Positions 45,211-55,552 of a stretch of 64,000 bases of DNA are shown here, piece after piece (the first letter of the stretch is position 1; each line of letters begins with the position of its first letter). The notes beneath the pieces were generated by a model. That model was not told the DNA's origin. It searched no databases and worked only from the letters and a program-made list of their open reading frames with translations. The stretch is from Bradyrhizobium sp. SSBR45G (GTDB taxonomy: Bacteria > Pseudomonadota > Alphaproteobacteria > Rhizobiales > Xanthobacteraceae): contig NZ_BSCT01000012.1 in the NCBI RefSeq assembly GCF_030159255.1, positions 105,251 to 169,250 on the forward strand. The letters are read 5' to 3'. The position numbers and the translations under genes are program-made.

Positions 45211-46117
45211 GACGGCGGTCGCGCCGGCTGCGAAGAAGCGCCGCTTCTCGCCCGGACGCGACGCCGTCAGGCGCTTCCTGCGCCATCGCATGGCGGCCGT
45301 CAGCATCGTCGTGCTGGCGCTGCTGGCGCTCGCGATCGTCGTCGGCCCCTGGATCTGGCGGGTGCCGATCAACGAGATCGATTTCACCGCGCGGCTCGCG
45401 CCGCCGTCATGGGATCATCCGTTCGGCACCGACGATCTCGGCCAGGACCTGCTGGCGCGGATGATCTATGGCGGACGCATCTCGCTCGCAGTCGGCTTTG
45501 CGGCGATGGCGGTCGGCCTGTTCGTCGGCGTCGTCATCGGCGCCGTCGCCGGCAACTCGAAGGGACCGGTCGATGCCGCGCTGATGTGGCTGACGGACCT
45601 GTTCCTGTCGCTGCCGCAGCTGCCGCTGCTGCTGCTCGTGATCTATCTGTTCCGCGATCTCCTGAAGGGCCTGGTCGGTCCGGAGGGCGGCACCTTCGTC
45701 CTGATCGTGCTGGTGATCGGCGGCTTCCGCTGGATGCCGGTGGCGCGGCTGGTGCGTGCGCAGTTCCTGTCGCTGCGCGAGAAGGAGTTCGTCGAGGCCG
45801 CGCGTGCGCTCGGCGCCTCCAACTTTCGTCTCGTCACCCGCCACATCCTGCCCAACGCGCTTGGCCCGGTCATCGTCGCCGGCACGATCGACGTTGCGGC
45901 CGCGATCATCGCGGAATCGACGCTGTCGTTCCTCGGCCTTGGCTTTCCGCCCGATATTCCGACCTGGGGTCGTCTGCTGTTCGACGCCAAGGACTATCTC
46001 GACATCGCGCCGCATTGGGCGCTGTTTGCCGGCGGCGCGATTTTCCTCACCGTCATCGCGATCAACTTCATCGGCGATGGCCTGCGCGACGCGCTCGATC
46101 CGCGGAAGGTGATGTGA
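45176..46117 (+). CDS. Peptide-type ABC transporter permease (DppC-like)
   Basis: A 313-residue permease with a short basic cytoplasmic N-terminus, about six membrane segments and the coupling loop EFVEAARALGASNFRLVTRHILPNALGPV. Blocks HPFGTDDLGQDLLARMIYGGRISLAVG and ESTLSFLGLGFPPDIPTWG are diagnostic of DppC. It overlaps the upstream gene by 35 bases and its stop shares bases with the start of the next gene (TGATG), so the proteins are probably made in equal amounts. Confidence 0.93.
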   Translation: MAGLTHASPSVETAVAPAAKKRRFSPGRDAVRRFLRHRMAAVSIVVLALLALAIVVGPWIWRVPINEIDFTARLAPPSWDHPFGTDDLGQDLLARMIYGGRISLAVGFAAMAVGLFVGVVIGAVAGNSKGPVDAALMWLTDLFLSLPQLPLLLLVIYLFRDLLKGLVGPEGGTFVLIVLVIGGFRWMPVARLVRAQFLSLREKEFVEAARALGASNFRLVTRHILPNALGPVIVAGTIDVAAAIIAESTLSFLGLGFPPDIPTWGRLLFDAKDYLDIAPHWALFAGGAIFLTVIAINFIGDGLRDALDPRKVM

Positions 46118-47126
46118 TGGACGCGCAAGTGCACTCCAACGCCACACCGCTCCTCGAGATCAAGGGGCTCAAGACCTATTTCAACAGCGACGATGGCCAG
46201 GTCCAGGCCGTCGACGGCGTCGACATCACGATCAACCGCGGCGAGACGTTGTGCGTGGTCGGCGAGTCCGGCTCGGGCAAGACCGTCACCGCGATGTCGG
46301 TGCTGAAGCTGATCGCGATGCCTCCAGGCCGCATCGCCGGCGGCCAGATCCTGTGGCAGGGCCGCGACCTGGTGCCGCTCGGCTCGTCCGAGATGAACAA
46401 GATCCGCGCCAGCGAGATCGCGATCGTGTTCCAGGAGCCGATGACCTCGCTCAACCCGGTCTACACCGTGGGTGATCAGATCGCCGAGGTGATCCGGCTG
46501 CATGAGGGCCTGTCCAAGAAGGCGGCTCTGGACCGCGCGGCGGAGATGCTGGCGCTGGTGCAGCTTCCCAACCCGCAGCGCCGCATTCACGACTACCCGC
46601 ATCACTTCTCGGGCGGCCAGCGCCAGCGGGTGATGATCGCGATGGCGCTGTCCTGCAATCCCAAGCTCCTGATCGCCGACGAGCCGACCACCGCGCTCGA
46701 CGTGACGATCCAGGCGCAGATCCTGGATCTGCTGCTCGACATGAAGGAGCGGCTCGGCATGTCGATCATGCTGATCACCCACGCGATGGGTGTCGTCGCC
46801 GAGGTCGCCCAGCGCGTCGTCGTGATGTATGCGGGCCGGGTGGCCGAGGAGGCGCCGGTCGACCAGCTGTTCGCCAATCCGCGCCATCCCTACACGAGAG
46901 GCCTGATCCGCTCGATCCCGCGGATCGATCTCGCGGCGGTCAGGAAGAGCCGGCTGGAGAGCATCCCTGGCAGCGTGCCCAAGCTGGTCAACCCACCCGA
47001 AGGCTGCCGCTTCGCCTCGCGCTGCGGCTTCGCCATTCCGGACTGCCGGCGCGCGCAGCCTGAGCTGCGTGAGATCGAGCCCGGCCACAAGGTGGCGTGC
47101 ATCCGCGCCGAAGAGACGTTGTCGTG

Positions 47127-47127
<1 letters not shown>
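46117..47127 (+). CDS. Peptide-type ABC transporter ATPase (DppD-like)
   Basis: A 336-residue ATPase: Walker A GESGSGKT near residue 45, Q-loop FQEPMTSLNPVYTV, signature FSGGQRQRVMIAMAL, Walker B LLIADEPTTALDVTIQ, and H-loop in LITHAMGV. The C-terminal oligopeptide-transporter extension carries cysteines (CRFASRCGFAIPDCRRAQP) that may bind a [4Fe-4S] cluster as in other DppD proteins. The ATG overlaps the preceding stop, and its own stop overlaps the next start. Confidence 0.95.
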
Positions 47128-48125
<998 letters not shown>

Positions 48126-48141
48126 GGTCAACCTCAGCCGG

Positions 48142-50127
48142 TCACGCCGCCTGACGGTCCGAGATCAGGGCCGTCAGGCGCGATGACTGCTCCGCACTGA
48201 GCGTAAACTGCATCAGCGCGGTCCGATCGCCGGCGCGTGTCACGGTGCCCGGCAGGTCGGATATCATGCCGGGGATCTCGAGCGTCACCGACGTGTTGAC
48301 AGCCAGGCGAACCGGAACGGCTTCGAGCAGGGCGCCGCCCAGCGACAGGTTGCGCACGGTGACGCTGATCTGCTCGCCATTCGCCTGCAGCGTGCCCGGA
48401 CGGTTGATGTTGAGCCGCGTCGACAGCCGGCGGTCGACATCGGCGGTCGAGGTCCGGATCACCCGCACCAGCTCGGTCCGCAGCCGCTGCACCTTCTCGG
48501 CGACGGTCGTCGAGCCGTCGCGGATGTCGGTCGAGCGCCGGCCGGCCTCGCTGGCCTCGCGCGAGACCTCGGAGATCTGGGTCGCGACCTCGCGCGCCGC
48601 TGCCGAGGTCTCCTCGACGGTCCGCGAGATCTCGATGGTCACGCTGTTCTGGGCCTGGATCGCATCGGCAATTCCGGAGGATACCGCTTCCACGTTGCGG
48701 ATGACCTCGCCGATCGCGCCGATCGAGGTCACGGAGGCGCGCGTCGAGTCCTGAATTTCGGCGATCTGCTGCGCGATCTCGCTGGTGGCCTTGGCCGTCT
48801 GCTCGGCCAGCGACTTGACCTCGGAGGCGACGACCGCAAAGCCGCGGCCAGCATCGCCGGCGCGGGCGGCCTCGATGGTGGCGTTCAACGCCAGCAGGTT
48901 GGTCTGGCCGGCGATCTCGCTGATCAGGCTGGTCACGGCGCCGACCTTGTCAGCCGCCTCCGACAGTTTCGCGATCGTCGCCTGGGCCTCGGAGGAGGCA
49001 GCGACCGCCTTGCGGGTCAGCTCGCGGGACGAGTTCACCTGGCTGGAGATCTGCGAGATCGAGGCCGCGAGCTGCGAGGAGGCCTTGGCGACGGTCTGCG
49101 TCGTGGCCAGCGCCTGCTCGGCGGCCGCCGCCACGCTGCTCGAATTGCGCTCCAAGGTCAGCGCGCTCTCGGTCATGGACTTGGCATTCGTGGCCATGTG
49201 GCCGGTGCCTTCGGCGACCTCGCCGACCGCGGCGCTCGCCGCCTGCTCGACGGCCTCGGCCATCTCTTTCAGCGCCCTGCTCTTGATGCGCTCGGCGACC
49301 TGGCGCTGCTCGTCCTCCAGCATCGCCGTCTGCCGCGTCTTCTCCTCTGTCTTCAGCCTGAACTGCTCAATCGAGCGCGCCATGTCGCCGAGCTCGTCGC
49401 TGCGGTCCTGGCCCGGCAGCTTGATGTCGAAATTGCCATGGCCGAGCTCGGTCAGGGCGCCGCTCATCGCGGCCAAAGCCGACGACATCCGCCGCGCGAT
49501 GATCAAGGTGATCGATCCGATGATCAGCATCACCAGCACGGCGACAATGATGACGCCGCGCTTGCTCTCCCACATCTGGGCTTCGAGATCGTCGACATAG
49601 ACGCCGGTGCCGATGATCCAGCTCCATGGCTCGAAGCCGACGACATAGGACATCTTCGGCTGCGGCGCGTCCTTGCCGGGCTTGGGCCACATGTAGTCGA
49701 CCACGCCGGCGCCCTGGCGCCTGACGACGTCGACCATCTCCATGAACAGCCGCTTGCCGGTCGGGTCCTTGTTGTCAGCGAGGCTCTGGCCATTCAGCTC
49801 CGGCTTGATCGGATGCATGACCATCTTCGGAGCCATGTCGTTGATCCAGAAGTAGTCGCCGCTGCCGTAGCGCAGCTTGCCGATCCGCTCGGCCGCCTTC
49901 TTCTGCGCGAGCTCGGGCGCCACCTTGTCGCGCGCGATCGTGTCATACTCCTCGCGAGCGATGCTGAGCGCCGTCTGCGAGAGGTGAACGAGCTCGCTCT
50001 GCCGCTGATCCTTCAGCGCGGTTTCGAGATTTTGGCTCTGTGTTGCGGCGAGGCCGGCGAGCCCGCAGAACGACAGCCCAATGATCGCATAGATGCGGAA
50101 GGCGAGCGAAAAACGCAGTTGAGCCAT
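48142..50127 (-). CDS. Methyl-accepting chemotaxis protein with C-terminal PilZ domain
   Basis: A 661-residue receptor. Order: N-terminal membrane helix; an extracytoplasmic single Cache domain (SGDYFWINDM, GTGVYVDDLE); second helix near residue 195-215; HAMP; methylation helices; signalling tip with ISEIAGQTNLLALNATIEAARAGDAGRGFAVVASEVKSLAEQ; then, after about residue 555, a PilZ domain with the cyclic-di-GMP motifs R-x-x-x-R (RLSTR) and N-x-S-x-G-G (NLSLGG). It links chemotaxis to the c-di-GMP pool. It converges with the peptide importer operon, whose substrate may be its ligand, which is inference. Confidence 0.93.
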   Translation of the reverse strand: MAQLRFSLAFRIYAIIGLSFCGLAGLAATQSQNLETALKDQRQSELVHLSQTALSIAREEYDTIARDKVAPELAQKKAAERIGKLRYGSGDYFWINDMAPKMVMHPIKPELNGQSLADNKDPTGKRLFMEMVDVVRRQGAGVVDYMWPKPGKDAPQPKMSYVVGFEPWSWIIGTGVYVDDLEAQMWESKRGVIIVAVLVMLIIGSITLIIARRMSSALAAMSGALTELGHGNFDIKLPGQDRSDELGDMARSIEQFRLKTEEKTRQTAMLEDEQRQVAERIKSRALKEMAEAVEQAASAAVGEVAEGTGHMATNAKSMTESALTLERNSSSVAAAAEQALATTQTVAKASSQLAASISQISSQVNSSRELTRKAVAASSEAQATIAKLSEAADKVGAVTSLISEIAGQTNLLALNATIEAARAGDAGRGFAVVASEVKSLAEQTAKATSEIAQQIAEIQDSTRASVTSIGAIGEVIRNVEAVSSGIADAIQAQNSVTIEISRTVEETSAAAREVATQISEVSREASEAGRRSTDIRDGSTTVAEKVQRLRTELVRVIRTSTADVDRRLSTRLNINRPGTLQANGEQISVTVRNLSLGGALLEAVPVRLAVNTSVTLEIPGMISDLPGTVTRAGDRTALMQFTLSAEQSSRLTALISDRQAA

Positions 50128-50281
50128 GAGACGATCCGGGCGCGAGGGGCCTTAGTTGCAAAGAATCTTAAGGAATCGCGGTTGATGCCCGGTTAAGTAG
50201 AAATGGTAACATGCTGCTGGATTTTGAGCGCTGTTACGTATTTCTACGGCTTTCCGGCGCGCCTTGAGCCGGAAACACGTC

Positions 50282-52114
50282 TCAGCCTACGTGGAGCGTG
50301 TAGTTGATGGGCATGCCGAGCAGCGCGGCCCGCGCGCCGGCTTCGTGGCCGGCATGTCTCAGCCGCAGCGCGAGTCCGGCCTCGGTGACATCCAATGCAA
50401 AATCATCGGCTTGGAGCCCGCGCTGCGCGAGCGCATCGGTGATGGCCTCGCGGGTCGCGAGCAGGCGGAGCGCCGGCTTGTAGATCTTGCCGATCGGCGT
50501 CAGCGGCATCTCCGTCAGGACGGCCACGGCCTTGGGCTGGGCGGCCGGTTCGAGATGCCGGGCGACGAAGCGCCGCAGCTCGTCCGGGTCGACGCCAGTG
50601 CCGGGCCTGAGCGTGACATAGGCAACGGGCAGTTCGCCCGCATAGGCATCGGGACGTCCGATCGCGGCCGCGATCGCCACCGCGGGATGCTGCAGCAGCG
50701 CGTCCTCGATCAGGCCGGGATCGATGTTGTGCGCGCCGCGGATGATCACGTCTTTGGCGCGGCCGGTGACATGGACGCGGCCGTCGGCGTCGACATGACC
50801 GAGATCGCCGCTGATCAGCCAGCCATGATCGAACGTGCCGGCGTTGCGGCCCGCATCGCTGTAGCCTGGACTGACATTGGGTCCGCGCAGCGCGAGGACG
50901 CCGGTCGCACCGGGAGCGCAGGGCCGGGCGAGATCGGCCGGCGTGGCCGTCGCTGCGAACGCATGCACTTCGGTGAAGGGCAGCCGCAAGCCGGTGGAGC
51001 CTGACACACGCGGGCCGTGAAACGGCTCGATCGTGACGATTCCGGCGCATTCGGTCATGCCGAGGATGTTGCGCACGGGCTTGCCGACCGCGCGCTCGAA
51101 GGCATCGGCAAGCTCGGTCGGCAGCGGCGAGCCGCCGGTCAGCATCATCCGCAACGTCGCAAGATCAGCGTCGACCGGGACGGCCATCAGCGCGCTCATG
51201 ACCGTCGGCACGCCGCCGATCACCGTGACGCCGTAGTGCGCCACCTGTCTCCAGATCGACGTGACGAAGGCCTGGTTGCGCAGGCCGAGCCGGGTCGGGA
51301 TCAGGATGGTGCCGCCGGCCGCCAGTACCGACAGGCCGTAGACGAAGGCGCCGGCGACGTGAAACAGCGGGAAGCCGTTGATCAGGATGTCGCCCGGGCC
51401 GAGGTCATACATCACGGAAGCGGCACGGCCGACGAAGGCCTCGTTGCGGCGCGTATGCAGCGCCAGCTTCGGCGCGCCTGTCGTGCCGCCGGTGTGGAAG
51501 CAGGCCGCGATCGCATCGTCATCACCTGACAGGGCGAAGTCGAGTGTGTCGGCAGTTTCCTGATTGAGCAGGTCCTCGAAGCAGCCGTCCGATCCGGCGG
51601 TGGGCTCGTCGGCATCGCAATGGAGGATCGCAGACAGGCGCTTGGACGCGCGCAGCGCCGGGACCAGCCGTGGCCACAGCGGCAGATCGCCGTTCTCGCC
51701 GAGCACGATCGCGATCTTCGCGCCGGACGCCGCGATCAGGCTCACGACATGCTCGGACGGCAGCATCGGATTGATCGGGCAGGCGCGGCCAGCCACTTGC
51801 GCCGCCCACAACGCGATCTCAGTTGCGAGCGTATGCGGCGCCAGGATCGCAACGGCGTCGTCTGGGCCGACGCCGAGCCTGCGGAACAGGTTCGCAGCCT
51901 GGCGGATACGACGAGCGAGAGCGTCGTAGCTGACGGCGATGTCGGTCTCGGGCTGGCCGACCCTGGTGACGTAGCGGATCGCCGTCTGCTGCGGCCAGTG
52001 CCGCGCGCTGGCTTCGATCAGCGCGAACGGCGAGGCGTGCGGCAGGAACGCATCGAGGCCGTCGCGCTCGATGGCGGCGAGGTCCGCTTCGGTCCGGACG
52101 ATCCAGCGCGACAT
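50282..52114 (-). CDS. Acyl-CoA synthetase (AMP-binding)
   Basis: A 610-residue adenylate-forming enzyme with the core motif FHTGGTTGAPKLALHT, the GMTECAG block, and SGDLGHVDADGRVHVTGRAKDVIIRGAHNIDP. The C-terminal lysine in TPIGKIYKPALR is the catalytic residue of the second half reaction. It activates an unknown carboxylic acid as its CoA ester. It is transcribed with the feruloyl-CoA synthetase-like gene, whose stop lies 19 bases upstream, so both may act on plant aromatic acids. Confidence 0.9.
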   Translation of the reverse strand: MSRWIVRTEADLAAIERDGLDAFLPHASPFALIEASARHWPQQTAIRYVTRVGQPETDIAVSYDALARRIRQAANLFRRLGVGPDDAVAILAPHTLATEIALWAAQVAGRACPINPMLPSEHVVSLIAASGAKIAIVLGENGDLPLWPRLVPALRASKRLSAILHCDADEPTAGSDGCFEDLLNQETADTLDFALSGDDDAIAACFHTGGTTGAPKLALHTRRNEAFVGRAASVMYDLGPGDILINGFPLFHVAGAFVYGLSVLAAGGTILIPTRLGLRNQAFVTSIWRQVAHYGVTVIGGVPTVMSALMAVPVDADLATLRMMLTGGSPLPTELADAFERAVGKPVRNILGMTECAGIVTIEPFHGPRVSGSTGLRLPFTEVHAFAATATPADLARPCAPGATGVLALRGPNVSPGYSDAGRNAGTFDHGWLISGDLGHVDADGRVHVTGRAKDVIIRGAHNIDPGLIEDALLQHPAVAIAAAIGRPDAYAGELPVAYVTLRPGTGVDPDELRRFVARHLEPAAQPKAVAVLTEMPLTPIGKIYKPALRLLATREAITDALAQRGLQADDFALDVTEAGLALRLRHAGHEAGARAALLGMPINYTLHVG

Positions 52115-52133
52115 CGCCGCTCCGTTCTCGCGC

Positions 52134-53996
52134 TCAGCTGCTCGTGCCCGGCCTGATCAGGTCGGACGCTGCGTCGTCCTGCAGCCGGGCAACCAGATCG
52201 GCGCGACGGACGAGCACCGCGCGCTGATTGATGTAGCCCTTGTCGGTGATCTCGCCGGCATCGAGCGACGGCGGCTCCGCCATCAGCAGCGCGCGCGTCG
52301 CATAGCGCGACGAGCCGACGGCCTCGTCGCGCAGCTTTGCGAGCCCTTGCGCGACGCCCTCGCGCACGGACGGATGCGCCAGCACCTCGCCGACGGAGGC
52401 CGTGTCCGCCAGACCTGCTGTGCTGCGGCACACGGCGATGTTGGGCACGATGAGGAAGTGCACCTCGTCGGTGCCGTGGCCGGCGATCACGATGTCCTGC
52501 GCCAGCGGCGCCAGCGCGGCGATGCCGGCGACGCGCAACGCGCCGACATTCACCCACGTGCCGGAGGAGAGCTTGAAATCCTCAGTGATGCGGCCGTCGA
52601 AGAACAGGCCGCGCTCGGGGTGATCCGGATCGGCCAGCTTCACCGCGTCGCCGATCTTGTAGAAGCCCTCGTCGTCGAAGGCGGCGGCCGTGATCTCCGG
52701 CGCCTTCCAATAGCCCGGCATCACGTTCGGGCCGCGGACGCGGACCTCGAGCTTTTCGCCCGCGGGCACCAGCTTGAGCTCGGTGCCGGGAATGGGCACG
52801 CCGATATTGCCGGCGCGCTCGGCGAAGAAGTGGCAGTCGGTCGCCAGCGGCGAGGTCTCGGTGGCGCCCCAGGCCGAGACCAGCGGCGCCGGGCGGCCGA
52901 TCGTGGCCATGCTCATCTCGTTGAGCGCATCCCACAGGTTCTGCGGCAGCGCCGCCGCCGCGTAGAGGATGCACTTCACGCCCGTGAAGAATTTCTTCCG
53001 CAGATCGTCATCCGCCTTGAGGGCTGTGACCAGCATGTCGAAGCCGCGCGGCACGTTGAAATAGATCGTCGGCACCAGGCTGCGCAGATTCGCGAGCGAG
53101 GTCTCGAACAGGCCGGGCGCCGGCTTGCCGCCGTCGATATGGATCGAGCCGCCCTGGGCGAGCACCAGGTTGAAATTATGGTTGGCGCCGAAGGTGTGGC
53201 TCCATGGCAGCCAGTCGAGGATGACGGGGCCGCCCTCGACCTCGCGCAGAAACGTCCACAGCTGCGACTTCGCCTGCTGGCTCATCGTCAGCATCCGGTG
53301 CGTGTTGATCACGGCCTTCGGCTGTCCGGTCGAGCCCGAGGTGAACAGCAGCTTTGCGATCGTGTCCGGTGTGACTGCGGCGAAGGCGCGGTCCACGTCC
53401 GGGCCGGGCTTCGTCGCGATCAAGGTCTGCAGCGGCACGGCGCTGATCCCATCGCCGTCGCCGGCGATGATCGTGGCGCGGTGCAGACCCTCGATCGCGA
53501 CGAGGGCACGCGCGAATGCGCCGCGCTGCGCCACGAAGATGGCGCCGGGATCGAGCAGCCGGATCATCGCCCGCAGCTTCTCGTGGTCGGTCGACATCAG
53601 CGAGTAGGCCGGTGAGATCGCGCAGACGGGCACGCCGACATGCTGCGCGGCGAGCGCCAGCACGCCATGGGCGATGCTGTTGTCGGAGAGTATCGCCAGC
53701 GGACGGTCGGGGCCGAGGCCGTGCGCCAGCATCCAGGCTGCTGCGGCGCGGACCTGGGCGAGCGTCTCGCTATAGGTGAGACGGGTCCAGGTGTCGCCGC
53801 GGCGCTCTGCCAGGAATGTCCGGTCGGGAACGGTGCGTGCCCATTTTTCCAGCCATTCGCCGGTGCAGCGCGCCGAAGGCTGCAGCTTCATGCGCGAGCG
53901 CAGGATGATCGCGCCGTCGTCTCGCTTCAAAGCCTCGATCGAGGGTGTCGCAAACATGGCAGGCTCGGCGTCGAGACGGCGCTCGGCGTTACCCAT
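52134..53996 (-). CDS. Feruloyl-CoA synthetase-like enzyme
   Basis: A 620-residue AMP-binding enzyme. The P-loop reads LLFTSGSTGQPKAVINTHRM, and WLPWSHTFGANHNFNLVLAQGGSIHIDGGKP together with GATETSPLATDCHF is the pattern of feruloyl/p-coumaroyl-CoA synthetases. It would start degradation of lignin-derived hydroxycinnamates; the hydratase/lyase and dehydrogenase of that pathway are not in the window. The gene is divergent from a MarR regulator, a common arrangement for hydroxycinnamate operons repressed in the absence of the CoA ester. Confidence 0.85.
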   Translation of the reverse strand: MGNAERRLDAEPAMFATPSIEALKRDDGAIILRSRMKLQPSARCTGEWLEKWARTVPDRTFLAERRGDTWTRLTYSETLAQVRAAAAWMLAHGLGPDRPLAILSDNSIAHGVLALAAQHVGVPVCAISPAYSLMSTDHEKLRAMIRLLDPGAIFVAQRGAFARALVAIEGLHRATIIAGDGDGISAVPLQTLIATKPGPDVDRAFAAVTPDTIAKLLFTSGSTGQPKAVINTHRMLTMSQQAKSQLWTFLREVEGGPVILDWLPWSHTFGANHNFNLVLAQGGSIHIDGGKPAPGLFETSLANLRSLVPTIYFNVPRGFDMLVTALKADDDLRKKFFTGVKCILYAAAALPQNLWDALNEMSMATIGRPAPLVSAWGATETSPLATDCHFFAERAGNIGVPIPGTELKLVPAGEKLEVRVRGPNVMPGYWKAPEITAAAFDDEGFYKIGDAVKLADPDHPERGLFFDGRITEDFKLSSGTWVNVGALRVAGIAALAPLAQDIVIAGHGTDEVHFLIVPNIAVCRSTAGLADTASVGEVLAHPSVREGVAQGLAKLRDEAVGSSRYATRALLMAEPPSLDAGEITDKGYINQRAVLVRRADLVARLQDDAASDLIRPGTSS

Positions 53997-54195
53997 GGCG
54001 CACCTCCGTCGCGTGAGAGGGCACGTCGCTGGCTGATGCGAACCGCGTCCGCTCGATCCGGGACGCGCGGCGATCCGCTGTCATGCGCCGCCGCATTGCT
54101 GACGCAATGCAGACAGTCGTCGTCCTCGATGACGGCATGGCTCTCCCTCCCAGCTGTATTCGTTGCAGGTCAGACTAACAGAATGGTTGTGATTT

Positions 54196-54222
54196 GCAAT
54201 TATTGTGGATGTGACCAATTGC
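54196..54222. promoter_or_regulatory. Candidate MarR operator in the divergent intergenic region
   Basis: An AT-rich interrupted palindrome with GCAATT and AATTGC arms separated by 15 bases, containing ATTGTGG and CCAAT, in the 260-base gap between the feruloyl-CoA synthetase-like gene and the MarR gene. It lies about 35 bases before the MarR start, where a repressor could block the regulator's own promoter. Confidence 0.4.
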
Positions 54223-54256
54223 GGCGACTTGTCCTGGCTCGGCCGCCGGTCTAGGC

Positions 54257-54775
54257 ATGAGCGCGTCATATCAGCGAGCCAGCATGTCCAAGAGCGCAAG
54301 CGCCGGAGCGCAACGAGACGCCGTCAGGCAGGACACCAGACAGGACACCGGGATCGGTCTCGGTGAGCTCGAGAACCATCTCGGCTATTTCGTCCGCCGC
54401 CTGCAGCATTGGATCTTCCGCGACATCAACGCGGCGCTGGCCGCTGTCGATCTCGACGTCATTCTCTATTCGATCCTGGAGGCCATCGCGGCCAATCCCG
54501 GCGCGACGCAGATCGCGGTTGCCGGCGCGCTCGGCATCGAACGCGCACGCATGGTGGGACTGCTCGACGATCTGCAGCAGGCCGGGCTGATCGTGCGCGA
54601 ACGTTCCGAGCAGGACCGCCGGGCGCACGCGCTCGGCCTGACACCGCGCGGCCGCCTGATCCTGAAGAAGGCCCATGCCCTCGTGGCCGCCCATGAGAAG
54701 CGCGTCGCGCGCCGCCTCGGCGCCGACAATTATCGCCGCGCGCTGGCGGCGCTGTCGCAGTTCGAGATGGATTAG
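54257..54775 (+). CDS. MarR-family transcriptional regulator
   Basis: A 172-residue winged-helix repressor with the DNA-binding block ILEAIAANPGATQIAVAGALGIERARMVGLLDDLQQAGLIVRERSEQDRRAHALGLTPRGR; the DRR in the wing is diagnostic. The N-terminal 35 residues are variable, and a second ATG at 54284 is an alternative start. Its divergent position beside the two CoA synthetase genes suggests control by hydroxycinnamoyl-CoA or a related ligand, as for CouR/FerC-type repressors; the ligand is inference. Confidence 0.88.
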   Translation: MSASYQRASMSKSASAGAQRDAVRQDTRQDTGIGLGELENHLGYFVRRLQHWIFRDINAALAAVDLDVILYSILEAIAANPGATQIAVAGALGIERARMVGLLDDLQQAGLIVRERSEQDRRAHALGLTPRGRLILKKAHALVAAHEKRVARRLGADNYRRALAALSQFEMD

Positions 54776-54854
54776 ACGGCAGCAATACGCGGGCATGTGT
54801 CGCATGCGCTATCTGTCGGACGATCGAGGAAGCGGCGCTCGTCTCAATCGGTTC

Positions 54855-55400
54855 TTAGAAGGTGTTGACGTTGATACTCTCGAACTGCGGTGGGCGATCG
54901 CGTTTACCAGCGCCAAATTCGAGCCGGGCGCGCGCCCACAGCACACTGCTTTCGTAGGGGTCCTTGTCGAGCTCCTGCTGGCGCGTGTGCGTCCAATTCA
55001 CAGGCGAGTAGTAGCTGCTGCATGAGGACGGATCTCGTGGCGTTCCGTCAGCTGCCAACGCGCACCATTGACGCCGTTCGTCTATGGCAGCCACGATCGT
55101 GTCGCTCTTGAAGCAGTCAAGCGCGCGATAGCGCGGTGCGATGATCTCGTGGCCGTCGGCGTCGCGGATTCCCCACATCCCGTCTCGGTCGAACAGCGTC
55201 CTGTCGTCACCGCAGTTGAGAATCTTACGGCGGTCGAATCCTCTCGACCCCACGATAAAGAACAACCACTGCTCGTCGGCCGTGCTCGCCGAGGTTTGCG
55301 GCTCGGCAGCCAAGATGATGTCACCAACGGACGATGTCACGAACACGATCAGGGATGCGATGACCAAGGCTGCGTTCGTCCTGGCGCCCATCAGCATCAC
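54855..55400 (-). CDS. Secreted WG-repeat-like hypothetical protein
   Basis: A 181-residue protein with a signal peptide ending near ILAAE. The middle shows LFDRDGMWGIRDADGHEIIAPRYRALD, which fits one WG (KWG) repeat, followed by cysteine-containing strands (CFKSD, QWCALAADG, SSCSSYYSP). It is predicted to be periplasmic or surface-exposed. No partner or function is evident. A start three codons later is possible. Confidence 0.6.
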   Translation of the reverse strand: MMLMGARTNAALVIASLIVFVTSSVGDIILAAEPQTSASTADEQWLFFIVGSRGFDRRKILNCGDDRTLFDRDGMWGIRDADGHEIIAPRYRALDCFKSDTIVAAIDERRQWCALAADGTPRDPSSCSSYYSPVNWTHTRQQELDKDPYESSVLWARARLEFGAGKRDRPPQFESINVNTF

Positions 55401-55552
55401 TCCTGTATCGGTTGAAACGCGGTGCCGAGATACTCTACCTCAAGATACATGAATTGAAAGATGCATCTTAAGGCATGCTCGCCCGTTGCACGAAAGTGGG
55501 GGGCCGTCGGCACGCTCTCGCGGACTGGATCGCAGCGAAGGGACGCTGCCCG

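Noticed and set aside
50250..50274. Inverted repeat TTTCCGGC/GCCGGAAA between the chemoreceptor and the acyl-CoA synthetase gene
   Set aside because: No T tract on either strand and arms of only eight bases; not strong enough to list as a terminator or operator.
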